Part shown: positions 35,869 to 45,056 of the stretch, piece after piece
Layout of the letters: each line of letters begins with the position of its first letter
Numbering within the stretch: the stretch's first letter is position 1
Assembly: GCA_013286285.1 (NCBI GenBank)
Contig: JABDGA010000008.1
Location: 1 to 48,769 of the forward strand
Source of the DNA: Alphaproteobacteria bacterium
Lineage (GTDB): Bacteria; Pseudomonadota; Alphaproteobacteria; Rickettsiales; JABCZZ01
Reading direction: 5' to 3'
DNA: 48,769 nucleotides
The notes under the pieces: model-generated
The model's input: only the letters and a program-made list of their open reading frames with translations
Told to the model about the DNA's origin: nothing
Databases searched by the model: none
Program-made: the position numbers and the translations under genes

Positions 35869-36069
35869 CTATCCGCCGCCTATAAACTGCACGATTTCAA
35901 TTTTGTCACCTTCGCATAAAATGGTCTGATCGTAGAGCGAACGCGGCACAATGGCGTGATTGATCTCTATCGCCACCTTGCGGATATTGAGCGCAAGCCT
36001 CTCCACCAGACCGGCCACAGTCCTTACCTCATCCAGCTTTTGTGCTTCCCCGTTGATATAGACCTGCAT
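35869..36069 (-). CDS. thiS: Sulfur carrier protein ThiS
   Basis: This 66-residue ubiquitin-fold protein ends in FIGGG. The Gly-Gly tail receives sulfur as a thiocarboxylate for ThiG; the third glycine is an extra residue beyond the usual GG end. Other marks are MQVYINGEA and GDKIEIVQF. It starts 21 bp from the divergent metG start, leaving no room for a thiamine riboswitch. Confidence 0.9.
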   Translation of the reverse strand: MQVYINGEAQKLDEVRTVAGLVERLALNIRKVAIEINHAIVPRSLYDQTILCEGDKIEIVQFIGGG

Positions 36070-36090
36070 CCATGCTACCTAGAAAACCTT

Positions 36091-37632
36091 ATGAAAAACA
36101 CCTTCTATATCACCACACCCATCTATTATGTCAACGATCTCCCGCATATCGGCCATGCCTATACTTCCGTGGCCTGCGACGTTCTAGCACGGTTCATGCG
36201 GCTTGCCGGACGCGATGTCAGGCTCCTGACCGGCACCGACGAACATGGCCAGAAAGTAGAAAAATCCTCGCAGGCCAAAGGCATAGCCCCCAAGCAGTTT
36301 GTAGACGAAGTATCACGGCATTTCCGCGATCTGGCTAAATTAATGAACATCAGTAATAACGATTTTATCCGCACCACCGAGCCGCGCCATATCAAGGGAA
36401 CACAACTGCTTTGGCAAAAAATGCAGGAGAGCGGGCATATTTACCTCGGCAGCTATGCGGGCTGGTACGCGGTGCGCGATGAGGCATTTTACGCGGAATC
36501 CGAGTTGGTAAACGGCAAGGCCCCCAGCGGCGCGGAGGTGGAATGGGTGGAGGAGCCGAGTTATTTCTTCAGGCTTTCGGCATTTCAGGACAAGCTGCTT
36601 AAGTTTTATGAAGAGCATCCCGATTTCATCATGCCGCAAAGTCGTCGCAATGAAGTCATTAGCTTCGTTAAAGGCGGGTTGAAGGATTTATCCATTTCGC
36701 GCACTACCTTCAACTGGGGCATCCCGGTGCCGGGTGATGAAAAACATATCATGTATGTCTGGCTGGATGCGCTCGCCAATTATATCACCGCGCCCGGTTA
36801 CCCGGATGGAGAGGATTATAAAAAATTCTGGCCCGGCATGCATATGGTGGGCAAGGATATATTGCGCTTTCATGCGGTTTACTGGCCGGCATTTCTGATG
36901 TCCGCCGATCTGCCGCCGCCCAGACGCGTATTCGCGCATGGCTGGTGGACAATTGAGGGCGAGAAAATGTCCAAATCGCTCGGCAATGTCGTTGCGCCTT
37001 CCGAGCTGGTGGAAACATACGGCCTTGACCAGACACGTTATTTCCTGATGCGCGAGGTGCCGTTCGGCAATGACGGTAATTTCGCCCGCGAACGCATGGC
37101 GAGCGTGATTAATTCGGAACTGGCCAATAACGTCGGCAACCTCATCCAGCGCACGCTGAGCATGATCCACAAGAATTGTGGCGGAGTGGTGCCGGACGCG
37201 CAAGGCGTAGCAAAAGACGAACGGGATATGGCTTTCCTGCAAAAAGCGCAGGTAACGGATAGCGTAACGCATCAGGACGTGGAAAAACGGTATTATGACT
37301 GCAAATTCAATGAAATCCTTGCCGACATCATGCACATCGCCAGCGAAGCGAACCTCTATATTGATACCAAAGCGCCGTGGAAGCAGAAGAAAATTGACGA
37401 GAAACTTATGCAGGCGACACTCTATCACCTCGCCGAGGCCATACGCTGCATTGCCATCATGCTGCAGCCTTTCATACCGGACAGCGCCGCAAAGATACTG
37501 GTAATGCTCGGCTATGCGGAAGAAAAGGCAGCAAAAGGCATATCATTTTCCGAGCTTGCGCCGGAATATGCGCTAAAGTCCGGTACGGTTATCGCACCAC
37601 CGCAGCCGCTGTTTCCAAGGATTGAGATTTGA
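36091..37632 (+). CDS. metG: Methionyl-tRNA synthetase
   Basis: From ATG 36091 the protein has 513 residues. Class I marks are the HIGH motif in NDLPHIGHAYTS and the KMSKS loop (GEKMSKSLGNV). The anticodon domain includes NVGNLIQRTLSM. The zinc-knuckle cysteines of the long E. coli form are absent, and there is no C-terminal tRNA-binding extension, so it is the short alphaproteobacterial type. The frame is open upstream to 35956, but that part lies over thiS and is not family sequence. Divergent from thiS. Confidence 0.97.
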   Translation: MKNTFYITTPIYYVNDLPHIGHAYTSVACDVLARFMRLAGRDVRLLTGTDEHGQKVEKSSQAKGIAPKQFVDEVSRHFRDLAKLMNISNNDFIRTTEPRHIKGTQLLWQKMQESGHIYLGSYAGWYAVRDEAFYAESELVNGKAPSGAEVEWVEEPSYFFRLSAFQDKLLKFYEEHPDFIMPQSRRNEVISFVKGGLKDLSISRTTFNWGIPVPGDEKHIMYVWLDALANYITAPGYPDGEDYKKFWPGMHMVGKDILRFHAVYWPAFLMSADLPPPRRVFAHGWWTIEGEKMSKSLGNVVAPSELVETYGLDQTRYFLMREVPFGNDGNFARERMASVINSELANNVGNLIQRTLSMIHKNCGGVVPDAQGVAKDERDMAFLQKAQVTDSVTHQDVEKRYYDCKFNEILADIMHIASEANLYIDTKAPWKQKKIDEKLMQATLYHLAEAIRCIAIMLQPFIPDSAAKILVMLGYAEEKAAKGISFSELAPEYALKSGTVIAPPQPLFPRIEI

Positions 37633-37635
37633 ACG

Positions 37636-38013
37636 CTATTGTTTTGCTATTCCTTGATTTCGAGATGTAATAGCCTGCATTACGCTTTCTAGGTTTTCTT
37701 TGACTTGTTCATCACCTGATATAAAAAGCCGAAAAGCGGGAACGCGTATATGCTCTAATCTACCAACGTCCGGAGGAGGCGATGCAGGAACAAAACCTTG
37801 ACTATTAAGAAATTCACCTAGATCATGTCGTGGATCTCCTTTAGGATATTGGGCCATTTCTGCTTGGCTTCGGAGGACTATTCTACTTGGATCTTCAAGA
37901 ACAGTTAAGGCAAGGATGCCTTTTTGTATTTCTTCAATTTGAAAACTATCAATTGGTAGTTTTTGTATAGTATCAGGAATTCGTGGCTATATAGGTTCTC
38001 TGGGACTAACCAT
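37636..38013 (-). pseudogene. Short gene of unknown function with an in-frame amber codon
   Basis: On the minus strand GAGGA lies 8 bases before ATG 38013. The frame begins MVSPREPI, meets TAG at codon 9, and then continues without interruption as PRIPDTIQKLPIDSFQIEEI to a natural stop at 37636, 125 codons in all. The part after the TAG is coherent, with an in-frame ATG at 37857 (MAQYPKGDPRHDLGEFLNS) that could still yield a 73-residue product. I recognise no family. It may be a nonsense mutation, a sequencing error or a recoded stop. A perfect CtrA box lies 72-86 bp upstream. Confidence 0.55.
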
Positions 38014-38084
38014 ATTTTTTTCCTCGTACATAAATTATGTATTTTAGCAGTTATTCACTATATAGTATTTTTGCTAACAAAATA

Positions 38085-38099
38085 TTAATTTTTTGTTAA
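38085..38099. promoter_or_regulatory. CtrA box between the amber-interrupted gene and tatD
   Basis: TTAA-TTTTTTG-TTAA is an exact TTAA-N7-TTAA match in a very AT-rich gap, 72 bp from the minus-strand ATG at 38013 and 56 bp from the tatD start. The T-rich spacer and local composition raise the chance of a random match. Confidence 0.4.
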
Positions 38100-38154
38100 A
38101 TAAATATAGGTTTCTAGTATTAAGAATTAGATAGATATAGAATTATTTTTTGCT

Positions 38155-38937
38155 ATGCATCTTATCGACTCGCACTGCCATCTCAATTTCCCAGACTTTA
38201 AGAATGATCTGGAGACAGTGATCACACGCGCGCGGGAAAATGGCATATCCGTTATGCAGACCATCTGTACTGAAGTCGAAGAATTCGAGGAAGTACATGC
38301 CATTGCTGAAAGACATGACGGTATTTACTGCTCGGTCGGGGTACATCCCAATGAGTCCGGGATTAAGCAACCAGCCGATTTACAATATTTGCTGGATAAA
38401 ACCAGGCATCCTAAAGTTACCGGCATCGGCGAAACCGGGCTGGATTACCATTACGAAAACAGCGACCGCAGAATCCAGCAGACAAGCTTCCGCATCCATA
38501 TTGATGCCGCCCGTAAATCCGGCCTGCCGCTGATAGTGCATACGCGTGATGCGGACGAAGACACCATCGCCATACTGGAAGAAGAAATGCAGAAAGGCCG
38601 CTTCACAGGAGTAATACATTGTTTTACTTCTTCACGGAAGCTGGCGGAGAAAGCTATTGAACTGGGATTTTATATCTCGCTTTCCGGCATCATTTCGTTT
38701 AAAAATGCACAGGACATCCGGGATACGGTCAAAATCCTGCCTCAGGATCGCCTGCTCATCGAAACCGATGCGCCATTCCTTGCGCCCCTGCCCCATCGCG
38801 GCAAACGCAATGAACCGGCGTTTGTACACCACACCAACGCGAAGCTGGCCGAAATATTGGAAAGGAAAGAAGAAGATTGCGCGGCGCTTACCGCTGCGAA
38901 TTTCTTCCGGCTGTTTGATAAGGCCCAACCTCTATGA
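38155..38937 (+). CDS. tatD: TatD family metal-dependent hydrolase
   Basis: This 260-residue barrel protein has metal ligands in DSHCHLNFP near the start, the GETGLDYHY glutamate, histidines in VHTRDAD and VIHCFTSS, and the terminal ETDAPFLAP. TatD proteins act as DNases in repair and turnover. The next gene begins 10 bp after the stop codon; metG lies upstream on the same strand with the disrupted gene between them. In many bacteria metG, tatD and an MBL hydrolase form one operon, and this arrangement is a broken-up version of it. Confidence 0.95.
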   Translation: MHLIDSHCHLNFPDFKNDLETVITRARENGISVMQTICTEVEEFEEVHAIAERHDGIYCSVGVHPNESGIKQPADLQYLLDKTRHPKVTGIGETGLDYHYENSDRRIQQTSFRIHIDAARKSGLPLIVHTRDADEDTIAILEEEMQKGRFTGVIHCFTSSRKLAEKAIELGFYISLSGIISFKNAQDIRDTVKILPQDRLLIETDAPFLAPLPHRGKRNEPAFVHHTNAKLAEILERKEEDCAALTAANFFRLFDKAQPL

Positions 38938-38947
38938 AATACCCGTT

Positions 38948-39727
38948 ATGAAAGTCACCATCCTCGGCTGCGGCGCGTCCTCAGGCGTACCACTTATCGG
39001 TTGTGAATGCGCGGTATGCAGATCTTCCAATCCTAAAAACAAGCGCACTCGTGTTTCCATCCTTATTGAGCATAAAAACACTACCATATTGGTAGACACC
39101 TCGCCCGATATGCGCGAACAATGCCTCCGTCACAGCATTAAAAAAGTGAACGCCATCATTTATACCCACGCGCATGCAGATCATATCCATGGCATAGACG
39201 ATACCCGTGGCTTTAACTACCAGAATAACGCGCCGCTGGATGTGTATGGCGACGTAACTACTTTGAAACAGATACAGGAGCGATTCAGTTATTGTTTTCT
39301 TCCCCCCAAACCTGCGCAGACCGGCTGGTATCGCCCATGCCTTACCCCTATCCCTATCGAGCCGCCTGCGGCTTTTACCATCGGGGATATTGAAATTCTA
39401 CCGTTTTGGCAGACACATGGGCAGAGCAAGACTATCGGCCTGCGGTTTGGCAATTTCGCTTATTCCACCGATGCTAACGGCTTTCCCGAAGCATCCTGGG
39501 AAATCCTGAAAGGGATAGACATCTGGATTGTAGACTGCCTGCGTTATGACCCCGCCCCTACCCATTCCCATCTTTCCATGACGCTGGAGTGGATCACGCG
39601 GGCAAAGCCGAAATCAGCCTATCTTACCCATATGAACCATGAATTGGATTATGATGTACTAGTACGGACACTGCCCGAAAATGTATTTCCCGCTTATGAC
39701 GGGCTGGAAATTATCGGCAATTACTGA
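38948..39727 (+). CDS. Metallo-beta-lactamase fold hydrolase, PhnP-like
   Basis: From ATG 38948 the protein has 259 residues. It shows ILGCGASSGVP at the start, two cysteines (GCECAVC) that may bind a structural metal, and the catalytic HAHADHIHGIDD motif. The C-terminal THMNHELDYD supplies the last histidine. PhnP-like enzymes cleave phosphodiesters such as cyclic ribose phosphates; the true substrate is unknown. The gene follows tatD closely, as in many alphaproteobacteria. Its last 7 bases overlap the convergent gene at 39721. Confidence 0.93.
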   Translation: MKVTILGCGASSGVPLIGCECAVCRSSNPKNKRTRVSILIEHKNTTILVDTSPDMREQCLRHSIKKVNAIIYTHAHADHIHGIDDTRGFNYQNNAPLDVYGDVTTLKQIQERFSYCFLPPKPAQTGWYRPCLTPIPIEPPAAFTIGDIEILPFWQTHGQSKTIGLRFGNFAYSTDANGFPEASWEILKGIDIWIVDCLRYDPAPTHSHLSMTLEWITRAKPKSAYLTHMNHELDYDVLVRTLPENVFPAYDGLEIIGNY

Positions 39728-40596
39728 AACGTCGCGCCGACCATAGCCGGATCACGACGGTCAGCCTCCTGTATGGGAGTCCGAGCATCGCGACTGCTGG
39801 TAACAGGCGTTACAGACCCTACCCGCCTGGTATAGATAGATTCCTGAGGAGGTGTGAGCTCGCCATTTTGCCTCAGGCATTCCAGCCGTTCTTTTTTGTC
39901 CTGTATATGCTGCTCATCCATTTCACCCGCTCTTATAGACGATGTTTTTTGTTCCATATCCTGAGTATAGATTTTTGGCTGTTGCGGGTTAGCCGTCGTA
40001 TTGGGAGCAGGCTGGTTTCTGCACTCCCGCAAATACTGTTCCACAGAATCAGCGGTAGTCACCGGCGGTATCTGTGCCCGGATATCTTCTACCGAAACTC
40101 CTTGGCACTGCGCCAACTGGCTTTCCAATTTTGCCTCTCTTGCCACCGTTGCGTCATGCAGGTTAATAGCCTTCGTGGCGGCTATATAACCTTCTCTAGC
40201 CCCTTTTACCTGAAAAAAATGGCTCAATAGACTCGCTAGCACAAATGACAAAAAAGCAGTTGTGCCTATAGCACTTCCGCCCTGAGGTGCCGGCCTGCCA
40301 TTGTTGAATTTAGGATAGAGCCATTCAATAATCGGCTTGCTGCCATATTTTTGATCGTGAACCCATTTTATCCCTTCTCTTGCCTTTCCAATAAGGCCTT
40401 TTGCTCCGGGAATTGGAAGCTTGTCGCCAAACTGCAAGGTCACAAACGTAGCGGCCCATATGATAGCGGTCCACAGGAACCCCACTGCCACCGTCATACC
40501 GGCGCTGTATACTCCCTTGCTTATGCCAAGGCTATTTTTGGCCTCCTTCTTTTTGTGAGCTTCAGCTTCTTGAGGCATTTCTACGTTATGATGCAT
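39721..40596 (-). CDS. Membrane protein of unknown function
   Basis: The 291 residues (ATG 40596; an in-frame GTG at 40611 would add five) hold two membrane helices (VYSAGMTVAVGFLWTAIIWAAT, then TTAFLSFVLASLLSHFF). A soluble tail follows with a helical segment (REGYIAATKAINLHDATVAREAKLESQL) and a polar low-complexity end. No family is recognised. Conserved-looking pieces are CQGVSVEDIRAQIPP and CRNQPAP. It converges on and slightly overlaps the PhnP-like gene. Confidence 0.6.
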   Translation of the reverse strand: MHHNVEMPQEAEAHKKKEAKNSLGISKGVYSAGMTVAVGFLWTAIIWAATFVTLQFGDKLPIPGAKGLIGKAREGIKWVHDQKYGSKPIIEWLYPKFNNGRPAPQGGSAIGTTAFLSFVLASLLSHFFQVKGAREGYIAATKAINLHDATVAREAKLESQLAQCQGVSVEDIRAQIPPVTTADSVEQYLRECRNQPAPNTTANPQQPKIYTQDMEQKTSSIRAGEMDEQHIQDKKERLECLRQNGELTPPQESIYTRRVGSVTPVTSSRDARTPIQEADRRDPAMVGATFQ

Positions 40597-40673
40597 GGGA
40601 ATAATCCGCACGGTTTTATTTTATTGTAGCCTAAACAGCTTGACATTAGAATACCGTAAAATATGAAGATTTA

Positions 40674-41123
40674 ATGACAATATCCCCTTTCCAACTGGCG
40701 ATAGAACAAGCAAAAGCGGCAAGAATCCATGATGAAGTGCCCATAGGTGCTGTGATTATGGATGCAGCTAGCCGAAAAATCGTTTCCAGCGCCCATAATC
40801 TCACCGAATCCCGGTTAGATCCCACCGCCCATGCGGAAATGCTGGCGATACGTGAAGCGTGCCATACGCTTGGCAGCCCACGCCTGCATAACTGCGATAT
40901 GTACGTGACGCTGGAGCCCTGCCCGATGTGTGCCCAGGCCATATCCTTCGCCCGCATACGCCGGCTTTATTTCGGTGCCTATGACGTAAAAGGCGGCGGG
41001 GTGGAAAACGGGCCACGGATTTTTCATCAAGCGACTTGCCATCACCGCCCCGAGGTTATAGGTGGTATGGAAGAGACCGTATGCGCTGATTTGCTGAAAC
41101 AGTTCTTCGCGGAGAAAAGGTGA
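40674..41123 (+). CDS. tadA: tRNA-specific adenosine deaminase
   Basis: This 149-residue zinc deaminase has catalytic HAE in PTAHAEMLAIREA and PCPMC in TLEPCPMCAQAISFARI. It forms inosine at the wobble position of tRNA-Arg. VPIGAVI near the start also fits. A general nucleoside deaminase is the alternative, but the motif set is that of TadA. Its stop lies 1 bp before the ABC permease start; the three genes that follow run in the same direction. Confidence 0.92.
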   Translation: MTISPFQLAIEQAKAARIHDEVPIGAVIMDAASRKIVSSAHNLTESRLDPTAHAEMLAIREACHTLGSPRLHNCDMYVTLEPCPMCAQAISFARIRRLYFGAYDVKGGGVENGPRIFHQATCHHRPEVIGGMEETVCADLLKQFFAEKR

Positions 41124-41124
41124 T

Positions 41125-41898
41125 ATGGAAGGAATAAACTGGTTGGGGCTCAAGACCTTATATAAGCGTGAGGTCTGGCGATTCCTGAAAGTCATCAACC
41201 AGACCCTGCTTGCTCCGGTAATTACTACATTGCTTTTCCTGGCAATTTTGACGTTATCCATGGGCGGCCACAGTGCACGGCTGGTGGAAGGCATCCCCTA
41301 CCCTCAGTTCATCGCCCCCGGGCTTATCATGATGGCGGTCGTACAGAACGCCTTTGCCAATACGTCATCCTCACTGATGCTCTCTAAGATCCAAGGAGTT
41401 ATCATAGACCTATTGATGCCGCCGCTTACCGGGAGTGAAATCACCTTCAGCCTGACGATGGGCGGCGTGACAAGGGGCGTGCTCGTAGGCATGGTGGTCG
41501 CAACCGCGGTATATATCTTCGTGCCGTATACGATCCATCACTGGGGACTTGCTCTTTTTTATCTGCTGGCTTCCAGCCTTATGCTTGCCATTATCGGGCT
41601 GCTTACCGGCATCCGCTCGCAATCGTTCGACCAGCTCTCCTCCATCACCAATTACATTATCACGCCGCTCTCCTTCCTTTCCGGCACGTTTTATTCCATA
41701 CGGCAGCTTCCACAATTCTGGTATGATCTGTGCCACTTTAATCCCTTTTTCTACATGATAGACGGCTTCCGCTATGCCTTCACCGATTATGCCGACGGCT
41801 CCATTCCCACCGGTATCGCGGTCATATGCATTACCAATATTGTCCTGTGGACCTTGGCACAACACCTGATTTCCAGAGGATATAGACTTAAAACATGA
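41125..41898 (+). CDS. ABC-2 type transporter permease
   Basis: The 257 residues carry six hydrophobic helices. Marks are [54 protein letters not shown] and [20 protein letters not shown], typical of the YadH/NodJ branch that exports polysaccharides, drugs or lipids. No ATPase gene is adjacent, so the partner is elsewhere. It overlaps the trmD start by 4 bp, which is unusual for a trmD neighbour. Confidence 0.9.
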   Translation: MEGINWLGLKTLYKREVWRFLKVINQTLLAPVITTLLFLAILTLSMGGHSARLVEGIPYPQFIAPGLIMMAVVQNAFANTSSSLMLSKIQGVIIDLLMPPLTGSEITFSLTMGGVTRGVLVGMVVATAVYIFVPYTIHHWGLALFYLLASSLMLAIIGLLTGIRSQSFDQLSSITNYIITPLSFLSGTFYSIRQLPQFWYDLCHFNPFFYMIDGFRYAFTDYADGSIPTGIAVICITNIVLWTLAQHLISRGYRLKT

Positions 41899-42614
41899 GC
41901 GTATTCTCCACCACTATATTGACTTTGTTCCCAGAAATGTTTCCAGGGCCATTGGGATATTCCCTTGCGGGAAAAGCCCTGAAAAACAACCTATGGAATC
42001 TGGAAACCCTACAGATCCGAGATTTTTCCACCGACAAGCATCAAACCGTGGACGATACGCCTTATGGCGGTGGCGCGGGCATGGTCATGCGCCCGGATGT
42101 GTTGGATCGCGCAATTGCAGCAGCAAAAACCCGTGCGCCGGAAGCGACGCTGGTTTACTTTACTCCCCGCGGCGTGCCGCTGACTCAGAAAATCGTCCAT
42201 GATCTGGCGCAAAAACAGTTAATTCTATTGTGCGGTCGCTTTGAAGGTGTAGATGAACGGGTACTGGAAACGCATAAGCCACTGGAAATCAATATCAGCG
42301 ACGTGGTGCTCTCCGGCGGGGAAATCGCCGCGTTTGTCCTTCTGGATGCATGTGTGCGCCTACTGCCGGGAGTGATGGGCGCTGAAGACTCCTTAGCGGA
42401 GGAAAGTTTCGCCTTAAGCGGTGATTTTTCTGGACTATTGGAGTATCCGCATTATACTAAACCTCCCATTTGGAATGGCCGTTCTGTTCCGGAAGTGTTA
42501 TTATCCGGCAACCATGCTGCCATCCGTAAATGGCGAATCCAAGAAGCCGAACGCTTGACAAAAGACCTGAGGTCTGATTTATGGGCGCGTCGCCCAATGG
42601 GTATAAAAGAATAA
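41895..42614 (+). CDS. trmD: tRNA (guanine-37-N1) methyltransferase
   Basis: This 239-residue SPOUT enzyme methylates G37 in tRNAs to keep the reading frame. Marks are [47 protein letters not shown] and the knot region [13 protein letters not shown]. It overlaps the permease gene by 4 bp and is followed by rplS 35 bp on. The usual rpsP-rimM partners upstream are missing here. Confidence 0.97.
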   Translation: MSVFSTTILTLFPEMFPGPLGYSLAGKALKNNLWNLETLQIRDFSTDKHQTVDDTPYGGGAGMVMRPDVLDRAIAAAKTRAPEATLVYFTPRGVPLTQKIVHDLAQKQLILLCGRFEGVDERVLETHKPLEINISDVVLSGGEIAAFVLLDACVRLLPGVMGAEDSLAEESFALSGDFSGLLEYPHYTKPPIWNGRSVPEVLLSGNHAAIRKWRIQEAERLTKDLRSDLWARRPMGIKE

Positions 42615-42649
42615 ACGGATGGGCAAAAAGAATAAACAGGAATTGTTGT

Positions 42650-43042
42650 ATGAACAGCTTACAGAAACTCGAACAGGAATACACCGCAAAGCTTGCTGAA
42701 GGAAAAACGTTTGATTTTGCCCCCGGCGATACCGTATGCGTCAATGTAAAGATTATCGAAGGTGAAAATGAGCGTATCCAGGCGTTTGAAGGCGTCTGCA
42801 TTGCCCGCAGGAATGCCGGGCTCAACTCATCTTTCACCGTCCGTAAAATCAGCCATGGCGAAGGTGTGGAGCGTATTTTTCCCCTCTATTCCCCGCGTGT
42901 GGACAGCGTAACGCTGGTGCGCCGCGGCAAAGTCCGCCGTGCCAAGCTGTATTACCTGCGCGGCCTGACCGGCAAGGCAGCGCGTATTAAGGAAAAAAAG
43001 CGTGAGTTGGTTGAAACCACTGATGCTGCTTCCAGACAATAA
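42650..43042 (+). CDS. rplS: 50S ribosomal protein L19
   Basis: From ATG 42650 the protein has 130 residues. The L19 core is clear: [53 protein letters not shown] and [19 protein letters not shown]19 sits at the subunit interface. CAGGAA lies before the start. An upstream in-frame ATG (42581) falls inside trmD and is not family sequence. It is followed by a 7-bp periodic palindrome (43048-43117). Confidence 0.97.
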   Translation: MNSLQKLEQEYTAKLAEGKTFDFAPGDTVCVNVKIIEGENERIQAFEGVCIARRNAGLNSSFTVRKISHGEGVERIFPLYSPRVDSVTLVRRGKVRRAKLYYLRGLTGKAARIKEKKRELVETTDAASRQ

Positions 43043-43047
43043 ATTCA

Positions 43048-43117
43048 GGTTCTAGTTTCTTGGTGCTAGGTTCTAGAGTCTGTAAAATCCAGCACCTAGA
43101 ACCAAGTAGCTAGAACT
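43048..43117. repeat. Palindrome of 7-bp units between rplS and leuC
   Basis: The left arm is made of GGTTCTAG-like units (7-bp period) and the right arm of CTAGAACC-like units in reverse, around a short centre (GAGTCTGTAAAATCC). The arms pair over most of their length. It could act as a terminator-like structure after rplS, but there is no T run. Confidence 0.7.
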
Positions 43118-43121
43118 CCCT

Positions 43122-44522
43122 ATGAAGACCCTTTACGATAAAATTTTTGATGCGCATGCGGTGCATACGTCACCTGACGGTACTGCTATTCTTTACATAG
43201 ATCGCCATCTGATTCATGAAGTTACCAGCCCGCAGGCATTTGAAGGTTTGCGCTCCGCAGGCCGCAAGGTACGCCGCCCGGATGCAACCTTTGCCGTTGC
43301 AGATCATAATGTACCTACCACCCCGGATCGCAAGGAAGGCATTAAGGATAAAACCGCGCGGATCCAGGTACAGACGCTGGAAGATAACTGCAGGGAAGCG
43401 GGCATTACCTATTTCCGCATGGACGACAAACGTCAGGGAATCGTCCATATCGTTGGCCCCGAACAAGGCCTGACCCATCCAGGCATGACCATCGTCTGCG
43501 GTGATTCACATACCGCGACCCACGGCGCGTTCGGCGCGCTGGCGTTCGGCATTGGCACTAGTGAAGTTGAGCATGTGCTGGCGACCCAGACTCTGATCCA
43601 GAAGCGCGCCAAGAACATGCTGGTACGGGTAGACGGCACGCTCGGCCTGGGCGTCACGGCGAAAGATGTGGTGCTTGCCATTATCGGCAAAATCGGCACC
43701 GCTGGCGGAACTGGCTACGTGATTGAATATGCAGGAGACGTTATCAGGGGGCTTTCCATGGAAGGCCGCATGACTGTCTGCAATATGTCCATCGAAGCAG
43801 GCGCACGCGCCGGGCTTATCGCACCCGATGAGACGACTTTTGCCTATATCAAGGGACGCCCGCATGCGCCGCAGGGAGCGGATTGGGATAAGGCCGTCGC
43901 GTATTGGAAAACGCTGGTTTCCGATGCAGGTGCAAAATACGATGCGGTAATCACGCTTAACGCGAATGAAATTGAGCCGCAAGTCACATGGGGAACCAGC
44001 CCGCAAGACGTACTGCCGATTTCCGGCTCCGTACCCGACCCGCAAGCGGAAAAGGACGAAAGCCGCCGCAGGAGCATGGAACGGGCGCTGGAATATATGG
44101 GCCTCTCTGCGGGCACCAAGCTTACCGACGTGCCGATTGACAAAGTGTTCATCGGCTCCTGCACCAATGGCCGTATAGAGGATTTCCGTGAAGCGGCAAA
44201 AATCGCCAAAGGCAGGAAGATTGCGAAGAACGTCATGCTCGCCATGATCGTTCCCGGATCGGGGCTGGTCAAAGAACAGGCGGAAAAAGAAGGGCTGGAC
44301 AAGATCTTCATCGAGGCCGGGTTTGAATGGTGCGAACCGGGCTGCTCCATGTGCCTCGCCATGAACGCTGATAAGCTCTCCCCTGGCGAGCGCTGCGCCT
44401 CCACTTCCAATCGTAACTTTGAAGGCCGGCAAGGCCGCGGCGGCAGGACACACCTGATGAGCCCCGCTATGGCAGTAGCTGCGGCGGTTACAGGAAAACT
44501 TTCGGATGTAAGGAAAATATAG
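43122..44522 (+). CDS. leuC: 3-isopropylmalate dehydratase large subunit
   Basis: This 466-residue aconitase-type subunit converts 2- to 3-isopropylmalate with LeuD. The 4Fe-4S ligands are in IGSCTNGR and [12 protein letters not shown]. The active-site segments [32 protein letters not shown] and [16 protein letters not shown] are intact. leuD begins about 530 bp downstream, with a GIY-YIG gene between them, so the leu operon is interrupted. The start ATG 43122 follows the palindromic repeat directly. Confidence 0.97.
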   Translation: MKTLYDKIFDAHAVHTSPDGTAILYIDRHLIHEVTSPQAFEGLRSAGRKVRRPDATFAVADHNVPTTPDRKEGIKDKTARIQVQTLEDNCREAGITYFRMDDKRQGIVHIVGPEQGLTHPGMTIVCGDSHTATHGAFGALAFGIGTSEVEHVLATQTLIQKRAKNMLVRVDGTLGLGVTAKDVVLAIIGKIGTAGGTGYVIEYAGDVIRGLSMEGRMTVCNMSIEAGARAGLIAPDETTFAYIKGRPHAPQGADWDKAVAYWKTLVSDAGAKYDAVITLNANEIEPQVTWGTSPQDVLPISGSVPDPQAEKDESRRRSMERALEYMGLSAGTKLTDVPIDKVFIGSCTNGRIEDFREAAKIAKGRKIAKNVMLAMIVPGSGLVKEQAEKEGLDKIFIEAGFEWCEPGCSMCLAMNADKLSPGERCASTSNRNFEGRQGRGGRTHLMSPAMAVAAAVTGKLSDVRKI

Positions 44523-44574
44523 GAGAAGGTTAATCCCGCACAGGCGGAAATCTCTTTTGCCAGGTGAGTAAATT

Positions 44575-44871
44575 ATGAAAGAGAGTTTTTATATTTATAT
44601 CCTTGCGAGCAGACCAAATGGCGCAATTTACATTGGTGTGACATCAGATTTGATTAAGAGAGTTTACCAACACAAAAATGAAGTTACCAAAGGCCATTCA
44701 AGTAAATATAATATAAAGCAACTGGTATATTATGAAATATACGATAGCGCAGAAGAAGCGATATTAAGAGAAAAACGACTAAAGAAATGGACAAGGGCTA
44801 TGAAGAACGATTTGATAAGCAGAATTAACCCGATATGGGAAGATTTATATTTACAACTGGCAACTGCTTGA
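44575..44871 (+). CDS. GIY-YIG nuclease family protein (UPF0213/endonuclease-like), inserted in leu operon
   Basis: This 98-residue protein has FYIYILASRPNGAIYIGVTSDLIKRVYQHK (GIY-YIG core with the catalytic Tyr and Arg) and EAILREKRLKKWTRAMK with a glutamate. These small stand-alone domains occur in many copies in alphaproteobacteria and often move with repeats. Its DNA is visibly more AT-rich than leuC and leuD. The last codons (LYLQLATA) come from a 7-bp-periodic repeat, so the natural end may have been replaced. Its role is unknown. Confidence 0.9.
   Translation: MKESFYIYILASRPNGAIYIGVTSDLIKRVYQHKNEVTKGHSSKYNIKQLVYYEIYDSAEEAILREKRLKKWTRAMKNDLISRINPIWEDLYLQLATA
44851..44869. repeat. Short 7-bp periodic repeat at the GIY-YIG gene end
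   Basis: TTACAACTGGCAACTGCTT holds two 7-bp units of the CAACTGG type. They encode the last residues LQLATA of the GIY-YIG protein. It belongs to the same family as the arrays in addB and leuD. Confidence 0.55.
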
Positions 44872-44880
44872 GAGGCTTTC

Positions 44881-44960
44881 GTCATTCCTGCGAAGGCAGG
44901 AATCCCTGTAGCAAGTTTTCAGGCTTTAGATAAAGAGATTCCCGCCTACGCGGGAATGAC
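44881..44960. repeat. GTCAT...ATGAC composite palindromic repeat, leuC-leuD gap
   Basis: This 80-bp element runs from GTCATTCCTGCGAAGGCAGGA to TCCCGCCTACGCGGGAATGAC, again with one hairpin at each end and complementary outer ends. It lies between the GIY-YIG gene and leuD. Confidence 0.75.
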
Positions 44961-45056
44961 GGTGGAGAGGATGATGGATTGAGAAGCAACTATTAAGCCA
45001 AGCAATAAGAACTCTAAAAATAAAGATTAAGGAATAGACAATAGAAAGATAAGCTG

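Noticed and set aside
35956-36090. N-terminal extension of metG
   Set aside because: It overlaps thiS on the other strand; the conserved MetRS start is ATG 36091.
36067-36091. Thiamine riboswitch before thiS
   Set aside because: Only 21 bp separate thiS from metG, too short for a TPP aptamer.
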